From Leifsonia sp. AK011 (lineage in GTDB: Bacteria > Actinomycetota > Actinomycetes > Actinomycetales > Microbacteriaceae), in assembly GCF_013410945.1 (NCBI RefSeq), contig NZ_JACCCH010000001.1, positions 620,001-684,000 on the forward strand: 64,000 nt of DNA, read 5' to 3'. A program made the position numbers and the translations under genes. The notes under the pieces were generated by a model. The model saw only the letters and a program-made list of their open reading frames with translations. It searched no databases and was not told the DNA's origin. Positions within the stretch are counted from its first letter, which is position 1. Every line of letters starts with the position of its first letter. Shown piece after piece: positions 24,236 to 32,540 of this stretch.

Positions 24236-25165
24236 ATGACCTCTGAGGAAGATTCCCGAACTACCGCTCGTCCCGGCCTCTTCAGCGACACCGAGGTGAC
24301 GCTCCCCGCGTACCGCATCCAGTGGCTCGCGAAGCTCATGTACGGCAACGCATTTGAGATCGTCGTTATTGCCGTCATCATCGCCAACGCGGTCTCGCTG
24401 GGCATCCTGACGTTCCAGGATGTCGCGCCCTCCGTCGTCGCGGTCGCCCAGGCCATCGACCTCTTCGCGATCATCTTCTACTCGATCGAGTTGCTGCTGC
24501 GCATCATCTCCTATGGGACGAAGCCGTGGATGTTCTTCTGCAACCCGTGGAACGTGTTCGACTTCCTCGTGGTGCTGCTGATCCCGTTCCTCAGCAACGG
24601 CACCGTGGTCTTCCGTCTCGTGCGCCTCATGCGCATCCTGCGGATCTTCCGCTTCCTGCCTGAGGCGCGCATCCTCATGCTCTCGATGGTCAAGTCGGTG
24701 GCGCCGCTCGCCAACCTCGCGGTGCTCATCGGGTTCCTCATGTTCATCTACGCGATGGCCGGTGTGTACCTCTTCGGTGCGGCCGACCCGGATCGGTGGG
24801 GCAACCTGGGCACCGCCTTTCTCACGCTCACGGTGATGCTCACGCTCGAGAACTTTCCCGACGCGTTTCTCAGCGGCCTCGACATCACGCCGTTCGCGCT
24901 CCTCTACTTCCTCTCGTACATGTTCTTCATCGTGTTCACGGTGCTCAATGTGCTGATCGGCATCGTGCTCAACGCCATGGACCAGGCTCGGGAGGAGGTC
25001 GCGAAGAATCCTGCGCCGGGGAGCGGGGCGGCATCCGTCAGCCCCCACGAGGAGGAACTCGAGGCACTGCGTACGAGGCTCGCCGAGCTGGAGGCCGGCT
25101 ACAAGGTCTCGCCTGACCACCTGCGACGCATTCGTGAGGAGCTCGATCGCCTCGCGACGGGATGA
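24236..25165 (+). CDS. Voltage-gated cation channel (BacNaV-like ion-transport family)
   Basis: 309 aa with six membrane helices. S4 carries five arginines at every third position (R127, R130, R133, R136, R139), a true voltage sensor. The pore loop between S5 and S6 has TLENF (203-207) where sodium channels of the NaChBac type have TLESW. S6 is ~222-248, followed by a C-terminal helix (~271-305) with heptad-like Leu/Glu pattern, as in BacNaV tetramer coiled coils. It should form a homotetramer; Na+ or Ca2+ selectivity is open. ATG 24236 lies 6 nt after TACTGT (24224-24229), so it is probably leaderless. Confidence 0.88.
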   Translation: MTSEEDSRTTARPGLFSDTEVTLPAYRIQWLAKLMYGNAFEIVVIAVIIANAVSLGILTFQDVAPSVVAVAQAIDLFAIIFYSIELLLRIISYGTKPWMFFCNPWNVFDFLVVLLIPFLSNGTVVFRLVRLMRILRIFRFLPEARILMLSMVKSVAPLANLAVLIGFLMFIYAMAGVYLFGAADPDRWGNLGTAFLTLTVMLTLENFPDAFLSGLDITPFALLYFLSYMFFIVFTVLNVLIGIVLNAMDQAREEVAKNPAPGSGAASVSPHEEELEALRTRLAELEAGYKVSPDHLRRIREELDRLATG

Positions 25166-25258
25166 CGCGGCTCGAGTGACGGTGGTCGCGGGTAGCTTCT
25201 CCACAGGTCGAACTTCGCACTCGACATGTAAACGCTGTCCACATAAAGTGGAGGAATT

Positions 25259-26671
25259 ATGACTTCCCCCTCCGGCGACGTCACTGCCGAAGCTGGCGCG
25301 TCGGCGCCCTCGACTCATGAGCCGCCAGCCGACGGCATGCGCACCTTCGCGCAGATCCTCGTCAACACCGCGCTCGCCAACATCACCACGAGCTACCTCT
25401 GGTTCGCGCTGACGTTCTGGGTCTACCTCGAGACCCGCTCCGTGCTCGCCACGGGCATCATCGGCGGCGCGTACATGCTGCTCGTCGCGATCTTCTCCAT
25501 GGTCTTCGGCACGATTGTCGACCGGCACCGCAAGCACGCCGTCATGCTGTTCGCCGGCACCGTCACGCTCGCGGCGTTCGCGGTGGCCGGCGTTATCTAC
25601 CTACTCTTCCCGGAGAGTACCCTGCTCAGTCTCGGCAGCCCGATGTTCTGGCTCTTCGCTGGCATCATTCTCTTCGGTGCCGTGGTCGAGAACATGCGCA
25701 ACATCGCGCTCTCCACCACGGTCACCCTCCTCGTGAAGGAGGACCGCCGCGCCAACGCGAACGGACTCGTCGGCACGGTGCAGGGTGTCGCCTTCATGGT
25801 CACGAGCGTGTTCAGCGGCCTCTCGATCGGACTGCTCGGGATGGGCTGGACCCTCCTCATCGCGATCGCCCTCACCGCGGTGGCCCTGGTGCACCTGCTC
25901 TTCCTGCGCATCCCGGAGGAGCAGCCGGAGGTCTCCGAGCGCGCGCCGTTCATCGACCTCCGCGGCAGCATCACCGCTGTCCGCGCCGCGACCGGCCTGT
26001 TCGCCCTCATCATCTTCTCGACGTTCAACAACTTCATCGGTGGCGTGTACATGGCGCTCATGGACCCCTACGGCCTCGAGCTGTTCCCGGTGGAGCTGTG
26101 GGGCATCGTGCTGGGCGTGACATCCACCGGCTTCATCGTGGGTGGCCTGTTCATCGCCAAGTTCGGCCTCGGCACGAATCCCATCAAGACGATGCTGCTG
26201 CTCGTGATCCTCATGGGCCTGCTCGGTGCGACCTTCACGATCCGCGAGTTCTGGTGGCTGTACGCCGCGGGCATCTTCGTCTACATGGCGATCATCCCGG
26301 CGGTCGAGGCGGCGGAGCAGACGGTCATCCAGAAGGTCGTTCCGTTCGCGACCCAGGGGCGCGTGTTCGGGTTCGCGCAGGCGTTCGAGTCGGCGGCCGC
26401 GCCCATCACGGCCTTCCTCATCGCCCCGATCGCCGAGTTCATCATCATCCCGTTCATGGACACGGATGCCGGGCGCTCCACCTTCGGCTGGCTGCTGGGT
26501 GAGGGCGAGGCCCGCGGCATTGCTCTCGTGTTCCTCATCGCAGGGCTCGTGATGGTGCTCGCCGCAGCGCTCGCCTTCCTGACCAAGTCGTACCGACGCA
26601 TCTCGGCCCAGTACGCGGGTCAGACCGAATCGGTGATGCCCGAGGAATCGCCGCAGGTTTACGAGGCATAG
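25259..26671 (+). CDS. MFS transporter (enterobactin-exporter/multidrug-like)
   Basis: 470 aa with about 12 helices after a ~25-residue polar N-terminus. Signatures include the loop 2-3 motif GTIVDRHRKHAVML and ENMRNIALSTTVTLLVKEDRRANANG. Family membership supports efflux of small organic compounds; the substrate is not identifiable. ATG 25259 follows GTGGAGGAATT. The ribosome binding site lies in the right arm of a small hairpin TCCAC-ATAAA-GTGGA (25238-25252), which could hinder initiation. Confidence 0.85.
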   Translation: MTSPSGDVTAEAGASAPSTHEPPADGMRTFAQILVNTALANITTSYLWFALTFWVYLETRSVLATGIIGGAYMLLVAIFSMVFGTIVDRHRKHAVMLFAGTVTLAAFAVAGVIYLLFPESTLLSLGSPMFWLFAGIILFGAVVENMRNIALSTTVTLLVKEDRRANANGLVGTVQGVAFMVTSVFSGLSIGLLGMGWTLLIAIALTAVALVHLLFLRIPEEQPEVSERAPFIDLRGSITAVRAATGLFALIIFSTFNNFIGGVYMALMDPYGLELFPVELWGIVLGVTSTGFIVGGLFIAKFGLGTNPIKTMLLLVILMGLLGATFTIREFWWLYAAGIFVYMAIIPAVEAAEQTVIQKVVPFATQGRVFGFAQAFESAAAPITAFLIAPIAEFIIIPFMDTDAGRSTFGWLLGEGEARGIALVFLIAGLVMVLAAALAFLTKSYRRISAQYAGQTESVMPEESPQVYEA

Positions 26672-26692
26672 CCCAGTCGACGCCGACCCAAG

Positions 26693-28738
26693 TCAGGCCT
26701 GCGAGGAGCTCATTGCTCGGGCTCCGATATGGGTCCACGGGTTGGTTGGCGAGAACGGGGGTTGAGCGGAAGCTCCCCCATTGAAGATCTCTTGGAGCGT
26801 GGGATAGGCGGCGAAAGTGATCGCAAGGTCTTGGATTCTCGACTCGAGAAGCGGACTGTGCGCCTGGGCTCTAATCCACGCCAAGGCTCGAGCACCATGC
26901 TCTGCCTGCGTGTCATATCCGGCATTGTGCAACAGCTTCACCGTGGCAATGAGGCCGCGCAACCCCTCACCATATCCGTGCGGCCAACTGGCTTCCTCAC
27001 TGGCCGGATGTGCGTAATCCACGCTGATGCCGAGGATTGCGTCGATGCAGTGAGTGACCACATGAGCTACTTCCCGACGGCGTCTCTCCGCGCTAGCAAC
27101 TGATTTGCGCGTCATTCGCAGAGCGACCCGGTCGCAAAACGAGGTCTCTCGTGCATTCAGCTCGCGAACACGAGCAAGGTACCTTCCAAAGCGGCCTGGT
27201 TGATTCCCCAGAACCAAGACGGCTGCGAGCCGAGCCAACACGAACTGAGCGGCCTGTCTGCGCGTGTCCAGCTTCGCCTTCAGATTGGTGTTCTGATGTA
27301 CTCGCCTGAAGTAGTGAAGTATAAGTAGTACTAGTTGAAGCCGATCTTGCATCGGCAAGAATGCCTCCTCCTTCCGCCGCCAGAACGTGTGATGGATTCG
27401 TCCCGACCAGCCGATTGAGGGCAGCAGACTCCATGCCTCTGCGTCAGGGAATTGCATGGTCCACCTGAGACGATAGATGCGCGTGATGCGCTCAGCCATG
27501 ACGCTCAGAATTTGCCCGTAGCGTTGCGATTCTGCCTCGAGTATTAGTTCATGGATCGGCATGAGCGGGTCACGGAGTCCGAAGTTTGTGCGGTTGGGGT
27601 TGATGGAAACCTTGTAGCCAGTTTCGCTGGACGAAGGCGAAACCCGCACTACCCCCCACTCGCTACCGTCCGAGCCCCTAATCGAAAGCGCGAAGTGTCG
27701 CGCGAGACTAACTGGGTCCATGTTGGTCACAAGACGAAGGCTTAGCGACAAGATGATCGTGACGAGGAGCGCATGCGAAGTGAGAGCCATCATGGACAGA
27801 GCGATCGCCCAAGCTTGGGTCTCCCCCCGCGTGTTGAGTATCAGCGACCATAAGCTGAGACCGATAGTAGAAGCGGTGAGTATGAGGAGCGGGGCGTACG
27901 CGCGCGCTCTGTAAATGGCGGTCATTCCGTATTGCCTGAATCCCGTGACTCTCAACTGGGCAGTTAAGAAGAAGAGGGTGGAAGCTAAACCGCCGAGAGT
28001 CGCAGCGGTACCTGCGATCGGCGCTCCCAGCTGGGATACGTGGGATCCGTACTGAGCGAACAACGCTGGTGCTGCGATCCACACGAGGAGCGGTGTCCCG
28101 ACCATCAGGGGCACTGCAAGGATCAAAACCAAGAAGTTCAGCACACGAGACACTCGCGCCGTGCCAGCAGAGTGTCGATCGTATTGTCCAAGACGTTGTT
28201 TGCTAGACGACTGCACTCGCTTTTCGAGCTTGTCTGGGTCGGGAGGACGGCTCCAGACTCCGTGGCCCTCGCCCACAGGCTTGAAGTCAAAACGTCTCGC
28301 GAGCCGGCGACCCGCTTGGGTCGCCGGTCGGGCGTAGATCATTGGATAGTTGCGATCGCCCATCCATTGGGCGAAGCGGGAGGCGACGTCACTGCCGTGC
28401 CCGTCGCGCGAAACGATGTTCGAGATGTAGGCGCTAGTAGCGGCTGTGCTGGTGAGATGTTGCACTTCGACGAAGCGAGCGTCCAGCCATTCGCCATTGG
28501 CAAACGACCTTGATGCGGCGCCGTTCAGGAGGTAGACCACAGCTGCCCCCACGAGTTCCGATCGGCCGCGACGTCGAAAGCCGAGGAGTATAGCGCCGGG
28601 CGACGCCAAAAGCCGGGTCAGCCGCTCCTTGCTCGGAAAAGTATCGGGCCGCATGGATCGCAGCCTGCACAGCTCTAGAAAGTCTGGAACTGCCGAGTCC
28701 GGCAGAACCTCCACAAAAACATCATTCTCTCGGGTCAT
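26693..28738 (-). CDS. GNAT-like domain fused to a multi-pass membrane protein (low-GC, probably acquired)
   Basis: 681 aa. Residues ~1-165 resemble a GNAT-type fold: VFVEVLPDSAVPDFLELC, a beta strand LVGAAVVYLL, and a late stretch SDVASRFAQWMGDRNYPMIY. No classical acetyl-CoA P-loop (Q/RxxGxG/A) is obvious, so activity is uncertain. Residues ~205-350 hold about four membrane helices. The C-terminal ~330 residues are helical, basic and soluble; I do not recognise them. Codon use and G+C differ clearly from both neighbours, with more A/T-ending codons and codons such as AGT, TTG and ATA. ATG 28736-28738 has GAGGCGGAC upstream; ATG 28769-28771 is an in-frame alternative. Function unknown. Confidence 0.65.
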   Translation of the reverse strand: MTRENDVFVEVLPDSAVPDFLELCRLRSMRPDTFPSKERLTRLLASPGAILLGFRRRGRSELVGAAVVYLLNGAASRSFANGEWLDARFVEVQHLTSTAATSAYISNIVSRDGHGSDVASRFAQWMGDRNYPMIYARPATQAGRRLARRFDFKPVGEGHGVWSRPPDPDKLEKRVQSSSKQRLGQYDRHSAGTARVSRVLNFLVLILAVPLMVGTPLLVWIAAPALFAQYGSHVSQLGAPIAGTAATLGGLASTLFFLTAQLRVTGFRQYGMTAIYRARAYAPLLILTASTIGLSLWSLILNTRGETQAWAIALSMMALTSHALLVTIILSLSLRLVTNMDPVSLARHFALSIRGSDGSEWGVVRVSPSSSETGYKVSINPNRTNFGLRDPLMPIHELILEAESQRYGQILSVMAERITRIYRLRWTMQFPDAEAWSLLPSIGWSGRIHHTFWRRKEEAFLPMQDRLQLVLLILHYFRRVHQNTNLKAKLDTRRQAAQFVLARLAAVLVLGNQPGRFGRYLARVRELNARETSFCDRVALRMTRKSVASAERRRREVAHVVTHCIDAILGISVDYAHPASEEASWPHGYGEGLRGLIATVKLLHNAGYDTQAEHGARALAWIRAQAHSPLLESRIQDLAITFAAYPTLQEIFNGGASAQPPFSPTNPWTHIGARAMSSSQA

Positions 28739-29053
28739 CGATGTCCGCCTCGGGTATTTGCAGTAAAGCATCGCACAAGATGACCCGGGCTCACTACATG
28801 GGACGTGGTCCAGATTGGGGCCTCGCTGACATCCTCCTGCGGCCAGCTGGGCCGGTAGACCGCTAGCGCTCTTGGCGAATTCGTTCTGTTGGACTTGCGG
28901 GCAGAACGCGGCCCCGACCGATTCGGTGACGCCGGAGATGATGCCATCGAGAACGTCGGTCCTAGAGGTCGTAGTCCGTAGCCAGTCACTTTCGGTTTCC
29001 CTGCATGGAGGAAATCGAAGTCTCTTCGATAAGCGCGATTTGCGGCCCCTGGC
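28739..29053 (-). other. Stop-free stretch upstream of the acquired gene
   Basis: No confident gene. The minus-strand frame of the downstream gene continues upstream without any stop for about 105 codons, right up to the TGA of the VanY-like gene (29054-29056), but I see no ATG or GTG before 28771. The peptide includes DVLDGIISGVTESVG and NEFAKSASGLPAQLAAG. It may be the 5' part of the acquired gene with a lost start, a remnant of another gene, or chance in moderately GC-rich DNA. Confidence 0.4.
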
Positions 29054-29683
29054 TCAATCGCCGAGCTCTGAGGCATCCGTCAGCATGTCCGGACAGGTAC
29101 CGCCGGGGGTGGTCGCCAACTCGTAGTGCCAGCGCTCGTTGGCGAAGATCTGGCAGAGGCCGAACTCGTAGCCGTGCTCCTGGAGCCAGAGCTGGGCATC
29201 GAGCGGTTCGATGTCCACGGCCTGACCACGTGTGTGCGCCGAGAGGTCGGGCGGCGCCACGAACTGCCGGGCGATCTCCTCGCTCTCGTAGGTGACGACG
29301 GCTTCGTCGAAGAGCTGCTGTTGGTACCGAGTGCTGCGCCAGCCGCTGTTGATGTAGATCGGTTGGTCGTCTTCGGCTGCTGCGGCGGTGGCCGCTGCGA
29401 GGGCCGCGCGCAGCTCCGGATCCAGCTTCGCGATCGCCTGTACGTCAGTGTCGACGGTGAACCCGGACATCTCGGGGATGACGCCGTCATCCTCTCCCAC
29501 GAGCCCGACAGGCGCTTCGCCGATCGGTGGGAGGGTGACCGCGTCTGATTTCGGTAGTGAGAGGTAGGCGAGAACCCCGCACGCCACCGCGACGATGGCG
29601 AGCGCTGACACGATCGCCACGAGCGCGATTCCGCCGGGGCTGTGCCGGGCTCGGGTCTTCTGGAAGGTGCTTCTTCTCTGCAT
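29054..29683 (-). CDS. VanY-like D-alanyl-D-alanine carboxypeptidase, membrane anchored
   Basis: 209 aa. A signal-anchor helix (~19-41) is followed by an extracytoplasmic peptidase domain (~105-195). The zinc site is visible as S-A-H150-T-R-G-Q-A-V-D157 and E184-R-W-H186-Y-E, with the substrate motif SGWRSTRYQQQLFDEA. It trims the terminal D-Ala from peptidoglycan stem peptides. The start at 29681-29683 excludes a long false N-terminal extension over the response-regulator gene. It is divergent from a VanRS-like two-component pair, which probably controls it. Confidence 0.9.
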   Translation of the reverse strand: MQRRSTFQKTRARHSPGGIALVAIVSALAIVAVACGVLAYLSLPKSDAVTLPPIGEAPVGLVGEDDGVIPEMSGFTVDTDVQAIAKLDPELRAALAAATAAAAEDDQPIYINSGWRSTRYQQQLFDEAVVTYESEEIARQFVAPPDLSAHTRGQAVDIEPLDAQLWLQEHGYEFGLCQIFANERWHYELATTPGGTCPDMLTDASELGD

Positions 29684-29770
29684 GCATCCGATCCCACGCG
29701 ACCGGGTGTTGCCGTGACGTATCCCAAATCTCATACGCCCGCGATACTCGCCCCGACTTATCGTGGAGCC

Positions 29771-30439
29771 ATGCGGGTGCTGATCGTCGAGGACGAGGTG
29801 TTCCTCGCCGAGGCCGTTCGAGACGGCCTTCGGCTTGAGGCGATCGCCTCCGACCTCGCGCACGACGGGGATGCCGCGCTGGAACTGCTGTCGATCAACG
29901 AGTACGACGTGGTGGTTCTCGACCGCGACATCCCGGGCCCGGACGGTGATGCGATCGCTCGGGAGCTTTCCGCAACGACGGGAGGCCCGCGCATCCTGAT
30001 GCTCACCGCGGCGGACCGGCTCGACGACCTGGAGTCCGGGTTCCAGAGCGGGGCCGACGACTACCTCACGAAGCCGTTCGCGATGCGGGAACTCGTGCTG
30101 CGGCTCCGCGCCCTTGAGCGGCGTCGGCACACGGGTCGGCCTCCGGTGATGGAGGCGGCCGGATTGCGGCTGGACCCGTTCCGGCGTGAGGTGTTCCGCG
30201 ACGGTCGCTACGTGGCGGTGACGCGCAAGCAGTTCGCGGTGCTCCAGGAGCTGATGCTCGCCGAGGGCGGCGTGGTCAGCGCGGAGGACCTGTTGGAGCG
30301 CGCGTGGGACGAGAATGCGGACCCCTTCACGAACGCGGTGCGCATCACGATCTCCTCCCTGCGCAAGCGCCTCGGCGAACCGTGGCTCATCCAGACCGTC
30401 GCAGGAGTCGGCTACCGGATCGGTGGCACCGATGAGTGA
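29771..30439 (+). CDS. OmpR/PhoB-family response regulator (VanR-like)
   Basis: 222 aa. Receiver domain 1-115 with acidic pocket E7-D8, phospho-acceptor D51 in VVVLDRDIPGPDG and K101 in YLTKPF; winged-helix DNA-binding domain ~130-220 (FTNAVRITISSLRKRLGEP). ATG 29771 is 6 nt after TATCGT (29759-29764), so probably leaderless. It overlaps the kinase gene by 8 bp. The divergent VanY-like gene is the obvious target, with a role in sensing cell-wall state or cell-wall antibiotics. Confidence 0.93.
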   Translation: MRVLIVEDEVFLAEAVRDGLRLEAIASDLAHDGDAALELLSINEYDVVVLDRDIPGPDGDAIARELSATTGGPRILMLTAADRLDDLESGFQSGADDYLTKPFAMRELVLRLRALERRRHTGRPPVMEAAGLRLDPFRREVFRDGRYVAVTRKQFAVLQELMLAEGGVVSAEDLLERAWDENADPFTNAVRITISSLRKRLGEPWLIQTVAGVGYRIGGTDE

Positions 30440-31517
30440 GCGGCAGCAGGGGCTGTCTATCCGCACACGGCTTGCCCTGAGCTATGCCGGCTTCGTGGTC
30501 GCGGCCGGACTGGTGATGTTCGTGGCCGGCCTGCTTCTGCTGCGTTTCGTTCCCGAGGGCTACATCTACGACCTCAACGGCGACTTCGTTCCCGACCGGT
30601 CAGACCTCCTCGAGGTCTACCTCCGCTACGCAGCGTGGGGTCTCGTCGGCCTCGCCGTGGTGGGTCTGGTCGGCGGCTGGGTTCTCGCAGGGCAGGTGCT
30701 CACGCCCCTCACGAGGATCACGGATGCGGCGCGACACGTGAGCGACGGGGACCTGAGCCATCGCATCCGAATGCCGGGCGCCTCCAACGAGCTGACCGAC
30801 CTCGCCGACACCTTCGACGGCATGCTGGACAGGGTGCAGGCCTCCGTCGACGAGTACCGACGTTTCGCCGCCAACGCGTCGCACGAGCTCCGCACGCCAT
30901 TGGCGGTCACACGCACGATGATCGAAGTGGCCCAGGCGGACGAGAACCGGGATGTCGACACCCTTCTCGCTCGCATTGCCGCGATGAACGAGCGTTCCAT
31001 CGCCCTGACCGAAGCTCTCCTCGACCTCGCAAGTGCTGACAACGGCACGCGCGAGACGAAGGACGTCGATCTCGCCGCTCTCACCGAGGTCGCGGTCGAC
31101 GAGATGCGCGAGGACGCGGAGCTCAGGGAGCTCGACGTCACGGTCCGCTGCGACCCCGCGCGGGTTCGCGGGGATGCCGCGCTCCTCTCCCAACTCGTCT
31201 CCAACCTTGTGCGCAACGCCCTCGTTCACAACGTCGAGGGCGGCGAGGTGCGGGTGTCGACCTCGACCGGTGCTGGGCTCGCCTACCTGCGCGTCGAGAA
31301 CTCGGGGGTGGTGATCGATCCGTCCGCGGTTGCGGTGCTCACCGAGCCGTTCGTGCGCGGGGCTGGGCGTGTGCGAGCCGCGGGGGAGCGAGCAACCGGA
31401 GCGGGCCTGGGGCTTGCGATCGCGGCATCCATCGTGCGTGCACACCGCGGCACGATCGACCTCACGCCGCGCGCGGGCGGCGGGCTGGTTGTGGTGGTGG
31501 GCCTGCCGATCACCTAG
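30432..31517 (+). CDS. Sensor histidine kinase (VanS-like)
   Basis: 361 aa. Two membrane helices (~14-36 and ~66-88) enclose a short extracytoplasmic loop of about 30 residues, so a large ligand domain is absent. A HAMP linker (~90-140) leads to HisKA with H151 in ANASHELRTPLAV, and a HATPase_c domain with the N box (SNLVRNALVHN) and a G box GAGLGLAIAASIV. It should phosphorylate the response regulator encoded just upstream. Confidence 0.92.
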   Translation: MSERQQGLSIRTRLALSYAGFVVAAGLVMFVAGLLLLRFVPEGYIYDLNGDFVPDRSDLLEVYLRYAAWGLVGLAVVGLVGGWVLAGQVLTPLTRITDAARHVSDGDLSHRIRMPGASNELTDLADTFDGMLDRVQASVDEYRRFAANASHELRTPLAVTRTMIEVAQADENRDVDTLLARIAAMNERSIALTEALLDLASADNGTRETKDVDLAALTEVAVDEMREDAELRELDVTVRCDPARVRGDAALLSQLVSNLVRNALVHNVEGGEVRVSTSTGAGLAYLRVENSGVVIDPSAVAVLTEPFVRGAGRVRAAGERATGAGLGLAIAASIVRAHRGTIDLTPRAGGGLVVVVGLPIT

Positions 31518-31523
31518 GGCTCG

Positions 31524-32471
31524 CTACGAGCGATGTGCTCGCCGGTAGGTGCTCGGGGACACACCGAGGTGCGACGCGAGGTGACGCCTCAGCGAGGTTC
31601 CGGTCGCGTACCCCACCTCCGCCGCGATGGCATCGACTCCGAGGTCAGTCGTCTCCAACAGCCTGCGGGCCGCACCCAGGCGCTGTTGCGTCAGCCACTC
31701 CCGCACGGCGAGACCCGTGTCGGCGCGGAAGCGTCGCACGAAGGTCCGCTCGCTCATGTGCGCGTGATGTGCGAGTCGCGCGATCGTCAGGTCGTCGTCG
31801 AGCCGCTCGAGCGCCCACTCCCGCGTCGTCGACGTGGACAGGTCGGGGGCGTCCGGGATTGGTCGCTCGATGAACTGAGCCTGGCCGCCACCGCGATAGG
31901 GCGCGACGACGCAGCGGCGGGCGGCACGCGTGGCCATCTCCACGCCGTGATCCTCCCGGATGAGGTGCAGGCACAGGTCGATTCCGGATGCCGCACCCGC
32001 TGAGGTCACGACGGATCCGTCTCCCGTGAAGAGCACGTTCTCATCGAGCTCGATGTCGGGGTACCAGTCGCGGAAAATCGGGGTGCACTGCCAGTGAGTG
32101 GAGGCCCTTCGTCCTACGAGGAGGCCTGCCGCCGCGAGGGTGAAGCTTCCGGTGCAAATGGACACCAGCCGGGCATCATCTGGCACAAGCTCCAGCGCCG
32201 CAGCCATCTCGGCGGAAAGCTCACGCCGCAGGAACCGGGGGTCGACGGGCGCGACGATCACAGTGTCGGCTGTGCGCAGGACCTCGGGAGACACGTTCGG
32301 CACCACGTCGAAGCCGGCGTTGGTGGTGATCGCCCGGCCGGTGGGAGTGCAGAGCTGCACATCGTATGCCCCATCTGCGGCTCCGAAAATGCGCGAGGGG
32401 ATGCCGAGTTCGAAGGGGTAGGCGCCCTCCTGCGCGAGCACGACGACGCGGTGAGGGCCGGTACCAGTCAT
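31524..32471 (-). CDS. GlxA-type transcriptional regulator (DJ-1/PfpI domain + AraC HTH)
   Basis: 315 aa. Residues ~8-175 are a DJ-1/PfpI-like domain with the nucleophile-elbow segment VSICTGSFTLAAAGLL; residues ~215-312 are two AraC-type helix-turn-helix motifs (TIARLAHHAHMSERTFVRRF and GVDAIAAEVGYATGTSLRRHL). ATG 32469-32471 is 6 nt after a minus-strand -10 TACAAT (32478-32483). It is divergent from the quinone oxidoreductase with 69 bp between start codons and probably regulates it. Confidence 0.92.
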   Translation of the reverse strand: MTGTGPHRVVVLAQEGAYPFELGIPSRIFGAADGAYDVQLCTPTGRAITTNAGFDVVPNVSPEVLRTADTVIVAPVDPRFLRRELSAEMAAALELVPDDARLVSICTGSFTLAAAGLLVGRRASTHWQCTPIFRDWYPDIELDENVLFTGDGSVVTSAGAASGIDLCLHLIREDHGVEMATRAARRCVVAPYRGGGQAQFIERPIPDAPDLSTSTTREWALERLDDDLTIARLAHHAHMSERTFVRRFRADTGLAVREWLTQQRLGAARRLLETTDLGVDAIAAEVGYATGTSLRRHLASHLGVSPSTYRRAHRS

Positions 32472-32477
32472 GGCGCA

Positions 32478-32534
32478 ATTGTATCGAAAGGTGACATTCC
32501 AGTCATTGGCTCGCCTCCGCCGGACTTCTAGCGT
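32478..32534. promoter_or_regulatory. Divergent leaderless promoters for the GlxA-type gene and the oxidoreductase
   Basis: Minus strand: -10 TACAAT (32478-32483), 6 nt before ATG 32471. Plus strand: -35 TTGGCT (32506-32511), 17-bp spacer, -10 TAGCGT (32529-32534), 6 nt before GTG 32541. Both transcripts would begin at or next to the start codon. Confidence 0.7.
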
Positions 32535-32540
32535 GAAACG

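Noticed and set aside
25190-25245. TCCACA-like sequences that could be DnaA boxes
   Set aside because: Only two loose matches without an AT-rich unwinding region, and no dnaA or dnaN gene nearby.
26693-29053. Interpretation of the low-GC segment as a prophage or integrative element
   Set aside because: There is no integrase, tRNA target or flanking direct repeat visible; it consists of one gene only.
28735-29076. 113-codon minus-strand frame upstream of the acquired gene
   Set aside because: It overlaps the VanY end, has no family features and its composition does not resemble either neighbour's coding sequence.
29684-30466. N-terminal extension of the VanY-like frame up to 30466
   Set aside because: It is antisense to the response-regulator gene and lacks any signal; the internal ATG 29683 gives a proper signal anchor.
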